A DNA stretch of 64,000 nt from positions 37,499,715 to 37,563,714 of the forward strand of contig CM057835.1 of assembly GCA_030068075.1 (NCBI GenBank). The letters are read 5' to 3'. This DNA comes from Paguma larvata. Taxonomy: Eukaryota > Chordata > Mammalia > Carnivora > Viverridae. A program made the position numbers and the translations under genes. Below are positions 12,612 through 23,485 of the stretch, piece by piece. The notes beneath the pieces were generated by a model. It worked only from the letters and a program-made list of their open reading frames with translations. It searched no databases and was not told where the DNA came from. Every line of letters starts with the position of its first letter. Within the stretch, counting starts at the first letter, position 1.

Positions 12612-13086
12612 GTTGCAAATGGCGGTAGACAGTATTATGTTAAGTGAAATAAGTCAGAATGAGAAGGACAAATGCCATGTGATTTCACTTATGTGCAATC
12701 TATAAAACAAAAGAAACAAATAAACAGACAAAGGGCAGACTCACACCGATAAATATGGGGAATAAACTGGTTGTTGCCAAAGGGAAGGGGGTTGGAGAGA
12801 TGGGCAAAATGGATGGAGACGAATGGGGGGAGATACGCGTTTCCAGTTATGGAATGGATAAGTTACAGGAATACAAGGCACAGCATAGGGAATATAGCGG
12901 TGATAGTGTAACGACAGTGCTGTATGGTGACAGATGGTAGCTGTACTTGTGGTGAGCAAAGTGTAATGCAGAGTATTTGAACCACCATGTTGTCCACCTG
13001 CAGCTAATGTAATAATGTGTCAAGTATACTCAAATGTTTTTTAAAAAACTTAAAAATGCATATTTAAACTATAATAAAATAAAAAA
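12612..13086 (+). mobile_element. 5'-truncated L1 3' end, sense
   Basis: Starts at GTTGCAAATGGCGG in the last part of ORF2 and passes through TTAAGTGAAATAAGTCAGA (typical C-terminal ORF2 LSEISQ coding). The 3' UTR follows and the element ends in an A-rich tail at about 13065-13086. The flanks share GAAATTAAAAT at 12594-12604 and 13087-13097, a likely target-site duplication. The frames are not intact. Confidence 0.88.
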
Positions 13087-13119
13087 GAAATTAAAATTCA
13101 AAGCTATTGGAGGCCGCAT

Positions 13120-13945
13120 ATTTTAACAGTGTTTTTTCAGGTATAACATACATCATGCAATTCATCCATGTTAAGTACACAATTTAATGTTTTGGCTTAT
13201 TCACAGGATATAAAACCATCACCATCATCTTAGAACATTTCGTCCCTTCTAAAGTCCCTTCTCTGTACCCATTAGCAGTCATTCCCCATACACTCCTCTT
13301 CCTAGTTCAAAGCATCCACTCCTCTTCTTTACAGCTGTAAATTTGCCTTTTCTGGACACTTCATATAAAAGAATCAAGTAATAGGTATCTTTTTATGTCT
13401 TTGGATTTTTAAACTTAGCTTTATGTCTTCAAGTTTCATCCACGGAATAGCGTGAATCAATACTTTATCCCTTTTTATGTCAGAATAATACTTCTTAGTA
13501 TGGTTATTCCACATTTTGTTTATATATTCAGTTCAGAGGCATTTTAATTGTCTCTACTTTTTTGGCTGTAATGAATATGCTGCTGGATTTTGTACAATTC
13601 ATTTTGTGTGGACGTATGTTTTAATTTCTCTTGAATATATGTATATACTTAGGACTTTTTAAGTCATCCAGTAAGTCGATGTTAAATTTTCAAGTTCCTG
13701 TCAAACTTTCCAGTGCACCTGCATCGTTTAGCATTTCCAGCAGCCGATGCATGAGAGTTCTAAGTTCTCCATATCTTTGCCTATCCTTATTTTTGATTGT
13801 AGCAATCCTAGTCAATGTGAAGTAGTATCTCATTGAAATTTTGATTTACATTTCCCTGATTACTAATGATGTTGATCATTTCTTCTTTTGCTTACTTGCC
13901 ATTTGAACATCTTCTTCAGGGGAATGTTTATTCAGAATCTACAAT
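13120..13945 (-). mobile_element. Old L1 fragment, antisense
   Basis: Reverse-strand landmarks: TTCAGGTATAACATACATC at the start, ACACTTCATATAAAAGAATC near 13358, CTTCAAGTTTCATCCACGG near 13430, GTAATGAATATGCTGCTGG near 13568 and GTAGTATCTCATTGAAATT near 13823. Diverged; distinct from the next copy because the 3' UTR begins again at about 13950. Confidence 0.75.
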
Positions 13946-14454
13946 TTTTTTTTGTTTGTTTTAGGTATACAACGTAACCATTATGGCGTAGATACATAAT
14001 GATTATATGATTATAATGGATATATATAATAAGATACATATCAAAATGATCACCCCAATAAGTCTAGTCAATATCCACCACCACGCAGTTACAACACTTT
14101 TATGATAAGAACTTTTAAGAACTTAGCAATTTCAAAATTGTAATACAGTATTATTTCTGTAGTAACCATGCCATATAGTATATCCCCATGATTTACTTAT
14201 TCCATAACTAGAAGTTTATACCTTCGAAATTTTGGCCATCTTCACCGATTTTATCCAATCCCACTTCTTGACCCAGGTAACCACCAGTCTGTTCTTTGTA
14301 TCTATGAGTTTGGTTTTTTGTTTGTTTACCTGTTTTTTAGATTCCATATATAAGTGAAATCATATGGTATTTGTCTTTCTCTATCTGTCTTATTTCTCTT
14401 AGCACAGTGTTTTCAAGATCCATCCATGTTGTTGCAAATGGCAGGATTTCCTTT

Positions 14455-14485
14455 TGTGTGTGTGTGTGGCTGAATAATATTCTAA

Positions 14486-14520
<35 letters not shown>

Positions 14521-14535
14521 TGTGTGTGTGTGTGT
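14455..14535. repeat. GT microsatellite inside the L1
   Basis: Two GT runs, 14455-14468 and 14486-14535 (the second broken once by TATGTGCG), separated by GGCTGAATAATATTCTAA of the L1. The long frames on both strands across this region are repeat artefacts. Confidence 0.95.
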
Positions 14536-16207
14536 AATATAACAATTATGTGGTACCACAAAATGTGGCTTATATACATAAGACCACATTTTCATTGTCC
14601 ATTCATCCGTCAACAGACAGATACTTAGGTTGCTTTCATGACATAGCTATTGTAAGTAATGCTGCAATGAAAATGGGGGTGCATGTATCTTTTCAAGGTA
14701 GTGTTTTAGTTTCCTGTGGATAATCCACAACTGAAATTCTGGATCATATGGTAGTTCTATTTTTATCTTTTAGAGGAATATCCATACCATATTCTGCACC
14801 AGTTTACATTCCCACTAGCAGAGTGCAAGGGATCACTGTTCTCCACATCCTCACCAACACTTGTCCTTTCTTGTCCTTTTGGTAATGGTCATTCAAACAC
14901 ATATGAAGTGATATCTCATTGTGGTTTCGATTTACGTTTACTTGATGGTTAGTGATGATGAATGCCTTTTCACGTACCTGTTGTCCATTTGAGTGTCTTC
15001 TTTGGAAAATGCCAATTCAGATCCTTTACCCATTTTTTAATTGGATTGTTTGTATTTTTAGCTATTGAGTTGAATGTGTTCTTTATATATTTTGGATCTT
15101 AACTCCTTATCAGATATATGATTTTCAAGTATTTTCTCCCAATTCTGTGGGTTGTTATTTCACTTTTTTTAAAGGTACCATTTTCAGTATAAAATTTTTT
15201 AAATTTTAATGCAGTTCAATTAACTTTTCTTTTGTTGCTTTTACTTTTGTTTTATAACCTAGATGAGTTTGCCTTACCTAAGATTAAACACATTTACTCC
15301 TATGTGTGGTTTACTTTTTAAAGAATTTTAAGTTTTAGCTTCTACATTTAGGTCTATGGTTCATTTTGACTTAATTTTTATGTATGGTGTGAGGTAGGGA
15401 TTCCACTTCATTTTTTTGCATATGGGTATCCACTTGTCCCAGTATCATTTGTTGAAAAGACTATTTTTTCCCCACTGCATTGTTTTGACACTCCTATTGA
15501 AAATGAATTAAAAATAAATGTTAGGGTTTATTTCTGTAATCTTAATTCTCACCCACTGAGCTATATATCTGTTTTCATGTTCAGTATCATGTTGTCTATT
15601 ATGTAAGATTTATAGTAAGTTTTGAAGTCAAGAATTTGAGATTTCAAATTTCTTCTTTTAAAAGATTATTTTAGCTATTCTAAGTAACTTGCATTTACGT
15701 TTAAACGTTGACTTGTCAATTTCTGCAAAAAAAACTAGCCAGAATTTTTAAATAGGGGTTACATTGAATTTGTAAATAAGTTTTTGGAATATTACCATCT
15801 TAATAATTTTAGCTTCTGCTCTGTGAACATAGGATGTTTTTCCATTCATTTAGATCATTAAAATTTTTTTATAACAATGTTTGATAGCTTTCAATGTATG
15901 AGGTTTGTACTTCTTTTTTAACATTTTATCTAAATTTATACCTTGTATTATAATTCTTAGATGCCATTGTAAATGGAATTATTTTCCAAATTCATTTTTG
16001 GATTTTTTATTGCTAATGAACAGAAATACAATTGATTTTTGCATATTACTTATGAACCTCAAATTTGCTGAACTCTCTTATTAGTTCTAATAGTTATTTG
16101 GTGGGTTCCACAGTTTTCTATATATAGGATCATGTCATCTACAAATAGAGATCGTTTTTCTTCCTTCTTTTCAATCTAGGTGACCTTTTTTCTTCCTTTC
16201 TTACTAC

Positions 16208-16299
16208 TTTCCTTCCTTCCTTCCTTCCTTCCTTCCTTCCTTCCTTCCTTCCTTCCTTCCTTCCTTCCTTCCTTCCTTCCTTCCTTCCTTCCTTCTTTC
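16208..16299. repeat. TTCC tetranucleotide microsatellite inside the L1
   Basis: About 22 units of CCTT in an almost uninterrupted run, expanded from a pyrimidine-rich part of reverse-strand L1 ORF2. Likely length-variable. Confidence 0.97.
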
Positions 16300-16590
16300 C
16301 TTTTCTTTCACTTAATTTTACCTCCAGTAAAATATTAAATAACAGAGGCTAGAGCAGCCATTCTTGTTTTGCTCCTGTTCACAGTGGGAAAGTATTCAGT
16401 CTTTCATTATTAAATGTTAGTCATGAGATTTTTATAGATGCCCTTTATCTTGAGAAAATTTCTTTCTAGTTTATAAAGAGTTTTTCGAGGAAAGTATGTT
16501 GGTTTTTGTCAAATGCTTTTTCTGCATCTGTTGAGGTGATTATATACTTTTTGTCAATTATTGTTTCTTACAGTGTATTAATTAATTTTT

Positions 16591-16795
16591 GGGGTCACCT
16601 GGGTGGCTCAGTCACTTAAGCATCTGACTCTTGATTTTGGCTCAGATCATGATCTTGGCTCAGGTCATAATCTCACAGTTCATGAAATGGAGCCTGGTGT
16701 TGGGCTCTGTGCTTGGGATTCTTTCTCTTTCCCTCTTTATCTGCCCTCCCTCAGCTCCCACATGCACACGCACTCTCTCACAATAAATGCGTAAA
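16591..16795 (+). mobile_element. CAN-SINE inserted in L1
   Basis: Starts GGGGTCACCTGGGTGGCTCA, continues with the tRNA-like part and a pyrimidine-rich CTCCC tail, and ends CACAATAAATGCGTAAAC. It splits a continuous antisense L1, so it is younger than that L1. Confidence 0.94.
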
Positions 16796-16865
16796 CTATA
16801 ATTCATTTTTATATATTAAGCCAACCTTGAGTACCTGGGATTATCCTACTTGGTTATGACATTTT
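16796..16865 (-). mobile_element. Continuation of the 13950-16590 L1
   Basis: ATATTAAGCCAACCTTGAGTA and CTGGGATTATCCTACTTGG are the reverse-strand ORF2 words that directly follow the sequence before the SINE. The match fades at about 16865. Confidence 0.8.
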
Positions 16866-17129
16866 TGAGTTTTAATAATTGCGTGGATGTAAATTGAGCT
16901 TAATTGCAATTGCAAGTAAGCGGATCCACATGACAGATGGATAATAGGTGATTTCCCTTCCCCAATGTATGTGATTTCAATATTATCTTGATTAACACTG
17001 AACTTATGATTTCTTGAAAGAATATTAACTTAACTACTGATAGTGAGGCATTTCCTATATTGTTCTCATAGCCCAACTTACACCTCTGTAGTCTAAATCT
17101 GTACTCTAATCCGTACAACTGGTAGTTCT

Positions 17130-17575
17130 ATAATGGCCACCTAAAGATTTCAAGACTTAAACCCTGGAATTTGTAAATGTTACCTTGTTTATAAACAGAG
17201 TCTTCATAGATGCAATTAAATTAAGGATATTGAATGAAGATTTTGCCCTGGATTATCTGGTTGGGCCCTAAATGTATTCAGATAAGATGAGTTATTAAGA
17301 GAAAGAGACACACAGAGGAGAGACACAGCAAAAAGAAGAAGGCAGTGTGATATGGCCTCCAGCCATGGGATGCTAGCAACCACAAAGACCCAGAAGAGGT
17401 GAGGAATGGATTCTCCCCTCCAGCTTCAGAGGGAGCGCGGCTCTGCCAACATCTTTGAATTTGAACTTTGGGTCTCCAGGTCTATGAGAGAATAAATTCT
17501 CTTGTTTTAAGCCACCTATTTTGTGCTAAGTTATTACCAAAGTCATAGGAAATCAGTATACAACTCTAACAATTA
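17130..17575 (+). mobile_element. Old solo-LTR-like repeat (MaLR/ERVL class likely)
   Basis: Matches the word order of a common mammalian LTR. It has a CCTGGAATTTGTAAATGTTAC start, CCCTGGATTATCTGG...GGGCCC in the middle, then GCCTCCAGCCATGGGATGC, and GGTCTCCAGG ending in AATAAATTCTCTTGTTTTAA and AAGCCACCTATTTTGTG with a closing AGGAAATCAGTATAC. No internal viral coding sequence is seen nearby, so this looks like a solo copy. The exact family name needs RepeatMasker. Confidence 0.65.
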
Positions 17576-17604
17576 TTTGTTTCATATTTATTTTCTGTAC
17601 TAGA

Positions 17605-17735
17605 CTGTGAACTCCACAAAGACCTAGATTATTTGTCTCATACACTTTCATAATTTTAGCACCTAGTAGAGGCTTTGGCCATATATTTGGTCTTTCTGGG
17701 ATAATTGTTGAAGGAATGAATAAGTAGGCTGTGAT
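17605..17735 (+). mobile_element. L2 3' end relic
   Basis: ACTGTGAACTCCACAAAGAC, then TTTTAGCACCTAGTAGAGGC and a closing GTTGAAGGAATGAATAAG follow the L2 3'-end pattern (GTGAGCTCC...CAGCACCTAG...GTTGAATGAATGAA). Confidence 0.65.
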
Positions 17736-18892
17736 TCCTATAGCACTCATATTTTATTAAGTGTATAAACTTACTATATTTTTGATTATCCAGCAAAGGA
17801 ACTGAGAGGAAACTGTATAAATTTAATGAGTTGGAGAAAAGACAAAATTTTATGGGTGATTTTGCTGGTGGGTAGAGCTAAAATTTGGACACGTAGCCTA
17901 GAAACAGTGGGTGTTCTCTGAGGAGTGGGTGTCGGTTGGGGTGATTGGGGGATGGACATCTGAAATGGTGCTTCCCAGGCACTGTCCTTTAAGCTACCAC
18001 AGTTTTTTGGGGTAGGTATGGCCATGCTTCATTCAGTTCCTCTGTACTTTCACTACACATACTGGTCTTGTATCATAAGACAATAGGGGATTATACATGA
18101 GACCCAGTATAGAAGAAGAGATGGCCTAAGATGTTAAAGTAGAGAAATGAGAAAGATGTAAAACCTAATGAGGAATCACATGTATCATAGGTAGCTGTGG
18201 AAGAGTGCTCCAGTTTTAACAGAGGCGAAATACACAACACACATATATTCCATATATGCTTATTTGAATATGTATGTAGTTATATAAGTATATATGTGTA
18301 GTTATTTGAATATGCTGCCTCAGACACTGCTACTTCTGAGACCTATGATAAATCAGAAAAAACTAATAAAAGCCAAACTAAAAAAAAAAGTACTGTGTGA
18401 CTTGTTTTGAGTTTGGAGGTGAGCTCAGTCTGCTGGGATTACTGTTCAAAGAGGCCTTTGCCATTTGACTCATTGACTGCATAATAATTTAGCTCAGATT
18501 AATCACTCTCTTATGCTGTTTGCCAACACTAATGCCTACATCATGTTACCTCAGATTATGTCTCAGGCTCCACATAAGAACACTGGTGTATGTACATGCG
18601 TGCATGTCTGTGTTTGCAAATAGGAAACCATTTCATATAAGATTAAATTTCTTTCTTGTCTAATTCCAAATTTCTTATTTTTTTTCTTATAAATTTCTTA
18701 TTTCTCATCATTTACGGGACCTTTTTGCTTTTTGCTACACTTCACACCACCATGGCTTATACCCTGCGTGAATTCCCACCCATGTCAAATTCTGTTTCTT
18801 CCAAGAAGCTGCCTCAGCCAGAGGTGACATCTTTATTCTTTCAACTCCTAGAGTATGTTTATCTTTTTATCACAATCATTAAAATGACAAGG

Positions 18893-19110
18893 GCCACTAT
18901 TTGTCAGATGTTCACTATATGCCAACCATTGGGTCACACTCTTTTCCTATGTTGTTTCATTTTATTCTTACAGTTCTGTGAAGCGGGCTCTATTATCTCT
19001 GCTTTCCAATTAAGAAAACTAAAATTTGACATGAGTGAAATTTAAGGGAAGTTAAGCAATTTGCGCAAAACATACAACTTCTGAGGGGAAGGTCCAAAGT
19101 TCTCACCTAG
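18893..19110 (-). mobile_element. MIR relic, antisense
   Basis: ACTATATGCCAACCATTGGG, CATTTTATTCTTACAGTTCTG, GTGAAGCGGGCTCTATTATC and AAGGGAAGTTAAGCAATTTG give the reverse MIR order. This is about 500 bp upstream of the first visible NOL4 exon. Confidence 0.7.
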
Positions 19111-19615
19111 ACTATCTCTAGAGCTTACATTTTTAACTGGAACACTTATTTCCCCTTAGTCTAATCTTAGATTATATGGTATTTAAGGTTAGGGATTTCA
19201 TATTATTTCTTTTATTTCTCTAATAATAGTTTCCAGTACCCAGCAACTCAATAAATATTGATTGGATGAATAAATCAATATTTAGAACGAAAGTATTATA
19301 ATAAAATTACTAAGCCTTAAAATATATTTTAGAATAATTTAAGAATGTTATGCTGATGGCAACAAATAAGTCATTATAAAACTTAAAAGATGTTATTTAT
19401 GGGTAAGCATGATCACTATGCCAAATATCTTTTTTCATATTTCTTAAAGTTCTATGTAAATATGCGAAATCATGCAATATTCACTCGCAATTTTTTGCAG
19501 TTTCCTATCTGGATGAGTTGGCACAGTTTATCAAAATGTTTTTGTTTAATTAGCTCTTTGTGTTAAATGCACATTTCTGTATTAATTTTGTCTTTTTTTT
19601 TGGTTTTGTTTCCAG

Positions 19616-19765
19616 GATGGTGTAGGAGTAGATGAGAAGCTGTCTTTGCGGCGGGTAGCTGTGGTTGAAGATTTCTTTGACATTATCTATTCGATGCATG
19701 TGGAAACAGGGCCTAATGGAGAACAAATTCGGAAACATGCTGGACAAAAGAGAACTTACAAAGCA
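19616..19765 (+). CDS. NOL4: NOL4 internal coding exon (first of four visible)
   Basis: A 150-bp exon of exactly 50 codons, phase 0 at both ends. It starts DGVGVDEKLSLRRVAVVEDF and ends with a basic segment closing GQKRTYKA. The acceptor is strong: a long T-rich tract and TTTCCAG just before 19616. The donor GTAAGT at 19766 is consensus. I recognise this as NOL4, a nuclear/nucleolar protein expressed mainly in brain and testis whose molecular role is poorly known; no enzyme motif is visible here. The exon falls at roughly residues 90-138 of the protein. The alternative is the paralogue NOL4L, which is less likely because the downstream exons also read as NOL4. Skipping this exon would keep the frame. 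The sequence shows no disruption. Confidence 0.95.
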
Positions 19766-22700
19766 GTAAGTTAAAAAAACAAAAGACAGAAAGAGAGAAA
19801 GGCATGCATTTTGAAATTTGATATTATGTATGTTTGTTGAAAATGGTTTAAATATTTATAAATAGTCTATCTTCGATATAAATTAGACCATATCACGGTC
19901 ACGCCCAACATTTAAGCTATTATTATTACTGATTGTGTTTTGATCATATATTCACTAAGTATTGCCTATAATTTAAATCTGCCTCTGGCACTTGTATTTT
20001 GTTTTCTTCATATATACATAAAATGTGGTAGTCCCAGTCAAATGCCCACAGATGGGAAGATATATTTGTGTTATATATTCAATACATAATATACATTCAG
20101 ATCATAATATATGAACTACAGACTGGATCATATGAACTTTTGTACTACCACTATAGTCTTAATATTCCTTCCCTTCCAAATCATATTGTGTATTGTATTT
20201 CCGATTTAATGCTTATATTCACATGGAAAAGAAAATTTGATGTACTTTTCTTGTGTCACCTAATAGTAAATTCATGTGTCCTGAAGGGTATGCATTTTTA
20301 ATTTTCCAGAATAGAGGATTAAAATATGTGTGTTGTTTTCATAGATCCAATGCCCTTGAACATTTTAAAATGAAAATAGACAATTATGTATATTGTAAAT
20401 TATGTGGAAAACAGATTTAATTAACTGTTAGATATTGAAATATATATATTCTCAAAATGGAGTTATATATTATTTCTAAAGTTTCTAATTATATATACAG
20501 TTTGACCTAGACATTTTAATCTAGCTTTTATTTAATCAAACATTTAATGAAATCATCTTATAGATATTTCATCCTTTCTAGGAAAATTGAACAGTAAATT
20601 ATTCTTTTCCAATATGAGCAAAGTATACATCAGAAGTGTTTTATCAGCAATCAAAATAATATCCTTTTTTAGAATTCTTATTGAACTTTGCTTTTGGCTA
20701 CCTTTTTATTTACTGTTTTCAGCTATATTGATACACAATATCAGTCTGGATCCATTTTTTTTTCAGATACAGAAAAATGTGTGAAATGCTCAAAGTTTCA
20801 AATACAGGTACATATGTTTGAAAATTAGCTACTGAGCATAAGAAATAGCTTCTTTTCCATAACTATTTTTTGCTATATTTCCAGGGTCATATCGAATCTT
20901 TGTAGTTGCATAATAACCCCTAATACATGTTGTATTTATCTCTCCTTCTCTATGGTTTTGTTTCTTGGCTGTTTCCAAATTGCATGGTTTGTGGGCAGGC
21001 ACTATTGTAAGTTTCCTTACATAATTCTGCCACATAAACTTTCTTTTGACTTACATATCCTAGGAGACATTCTTATCACGACTAATGACAATGGCCTAGC
21101 TTCTTAAAATATTTTTATGTAGACTAATATTACTGAACATACTCATTTTGCTTGTCTCCTAAGCTAGGGTTTTATCTTTGGATATTGGATATTAACAGGA
21201 AAAAAATATACATCGATCTACTAATATCACTAACTGTATACTCTTAAGATAATGCATTTTCATGAAATAGCTACCTGAACTTGATAGAACTTCATAGGGT
21301 AGGAATGCATAAGTTCAGTTGTGAAATGAACACATAAACACATAAACAAAAAAGTGGCTTCAATGTCAGTAGTAGTGTGGCAGCCAAATCTTGTTTAGGT
21401 GCCAAAAGCAATTTAAAGTGATTTAATCTTTGAAGTACATTTATTAGACACCTTTTTAAAATGGAAACGTGACTTAGAGCCAACTCTCACCGTTTTCTTA
21501 GATGAAATCTAGCGAGTGTTATCCATTGCCATTATGCAGGCTAGATACTTTCAATAAGTTGGTAAACATGTTTCCAACATATATTATTTTGCATTAACAC
21601 TATGAAGACATTTCCTGCATTTTGGAGTAGAAATACCAACTTTGGAGAATATAAGTAGCACTGAAACAATCCATTTCCTCTTGAGAACATCCTACTTGAA
21701 GATTCTTTCCCAAGTTTATTTTGAATTTCCACATCTAAGGCATTTTCACCCTTTACCAATATCATGAAAGTTCTTTTTTGGCACAATCTTTTGCCTTCTG
21801 CTTTCTCTTAATTCAGTCCTAATTAGGAAAGGTTTCCATTTTATAGAGTAATGATACATCATAGAACAGAAAGAACCACTGTAATGCCAGCAAAACTGTG
21901 CAGATCACACTACAATAAATTAGGTCTAACATTAACATTTAATATAAATGTTCAATTAACGGGGCATAAAACCAAATGCAATTTAGAATGGGATGGTTTA
22001 GTGGTACTGGGGCCCCACACAGTTGTGCCAGTGTTTAATTCTCAAGATGAATCCTGGAATTGCCTAGTCATTGGTAGGATTAGCTAGATACCAATTGCAA
22101 TTACAATGGTTCCCGTTAAGTTTACGATTTTTTTCTACTTCTAACACCTTAGTCATAGCGCATGCATGATTATGTTTATTGACCTTTCTCTCCCTTTTGC
22201 TACATGGCCAAGAAATCATACTTATACAACTAATCATTAAAGCGTTTCATATTGTTTTAATAATATTATCAATAGATTTAGTGGTCATTTTATTTACTTT
22301 GCCTTTTTTGCAAATCTTTCTATGTTTTCACTCTGCAGGAAATGGTGGTCCTTTAATATTGGATTAACTTTTGAATGCTATTTGTTTTTACCTATCTGCA
22401 GTATGTCATTCCTTGAAATATCTAGGCATTATACAACTTAACTATTATTGCAATCTGATCAGATTATAGATAAAATTGGAGGGTATGTATTCTACTACTC
22501 AAGAGCTCTTTTGAAAAATCCACATAAAATGACACATTTTAGGAATATGTAAAGGCTATCATGATTATTTTGTTCAATCATTGGGGAATTCTAGTGTCCT
22601 TTAAGGTCTTTGCTTTTTTCTGGATTTATCCTTGTGTATATATGAACTATTACTGCTGCATTAAATGTATTTCCTTCATTATATTTGACTATAGTCAACT

Positions 22701-23144
22701 CCTGATTATCTACATTAACAGAGTGGAGAGGAGATATGGCTCATTCAACTATCACTTACATTTGAATTTAAAATATATATATATATTTGTGCTGAAAAAT
22801 TGAATGCAAGTATGCTTAGCAATTTGGAAGTTTATTCCAAAATTAAAGGTGTAATATTATAAGAAATCATTGCGAGATGTCTAGTCTTCTAGTACTTAGT
22901 TCTTTCCAACTTCTGCCTGAACTCTGCCTTTGGGAATATATCACTCTTCTTCAGTTATCTTTTGTCACTTGTATTTTATCACAGGCTAAGCACAGCTGCC
23001 CTTCCAGTAATGTTTCTTAGATTAGGGTCCGATTAAAGGATTCAATTTCAAAGCTCTTTCTTCTACATGGACAATAAGAGGAACTGGTGGAAATCTAGGA
23101 ACTAAGGGAAATAGTGTTCAGAGGTAACAGTCTGCGTAGAAATG

Positions 23145-23146
23145 TG

Positions 23147-23178
<32 letters not shown>

Positions 23179-23179
23179 A
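23145..23179. repeat. TA/CA compound microsatellite
   Basis: GTGTATATA... running into ACACACACAAC; a short compound dinucleotide repeat. Confidence 0.9.
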
Positions 23180-23284
23180 CTTGTAGTGTGATACAGTAAA
23201 CCTACATGTATTATTCACATACATAGCTGCCAATAATTACACTCATTTAATTCAGAGTGGAGAACATATGCTCTAGCTAAAAAA

Positions 23285-23485
23285 AAAAAATAGGCTAGAA
23301 GCCAGACAAACTCAGTTTCAGATTTCAAATCTAGCACTTCCTATCTGTATCAGTTTTGGTAAATTATTTACTTTTTTTCTCCTCCTGTTTAGAGGGAGAT
23401 AACAATATGCATGGTGTGATGAAATAAATAAGCTTATATATGTAAAGTGCTTGGCATATGGTAAACTTTGGAATAATACTATCTC
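23285..23485 (+). mobile_element. MIR relic
   Basis: AGAAGCCAGACAAACTCAG, then CTAGCACTTCCTATCTGTAT, GTAAATTATTTACTTT, a broken CCTCCTGTTTAGAGGGAGATAA and AAAGTGCTTGGCATATGGTA in MIR sense order. Confidence 0.7.

Larger units (their letters stand above)
13950..16590 (-). mobile_element. Long L1 fragment, antisense, interrupted by a SINE
   Basis: Runs from reverse-strand 3' UTR (AAAATGATCACCCCAATAAG near 14045) into ORF2. Landmarks are GGCTGAATAATATTCTAAG (14468), AATGCTGCAATGAAAATGGG (14658), TTGGATTGTTTGTATTTTTAG (15041), CATTTGTTGAAAAGACTATT (15449), GGATCATGTCATCTACAAAT (16127) and AATGCTTTTTCTGCATCTG (16513). After the SINE at 16591-16795 the L1 resumes with TATTAAGCCAACCTTGAGTA at about 16812. 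About 2.7 kb of a 6-kb element, with broken frames throughout. Confidence 0.9.
1..19615 (+). other. NOL4: NOL4 intron, 5' of the first visible exon (partial)
   Basis: Intronic sequence upstream of the exon at 19616; its 5' end is outside the window. It holds SINEs at 67, 9131, 9716, 11720 and 16591, L1 fragments at 1985-4690, 5195-5612 and 12612-16865, an LTR-like copy at 17130-17575, and MIR/L2/MER5 relics listed separately. I see nothing recognisable in 806-1984, 6180-8146, 10000-10798, 10871-11567, 11912-12593 or 17736-18892 beyond AT-rich sequence. No upstream NOL4 exon was found here: no frame matches the protein segment expected just before the DGVGVDEK start of the next exon. The intron assignment is inference from the exon phase and strand. 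Confidence 0.8.

Noticed and set aside
14337..14628. Open frames of 80-85 codons on both strands
   Set aside because: They are produced by the GT microsatellite inside an antisense L1; the peptides are runs of His-Thr or Cys-Val.
17130..17575. LTR-like copy as a complete endogenous retrovirus
   Set aside because: Only one LTR-like unit is present, with no paired LTR and no viral coding sequence next to it.
18656..19045. Plus-strand frame of 129 codons just upstream of an exon
   Set aside because: Composition is that of AT-rich intron running into an antisense MIR (18893-19110); no splice context or known protein.
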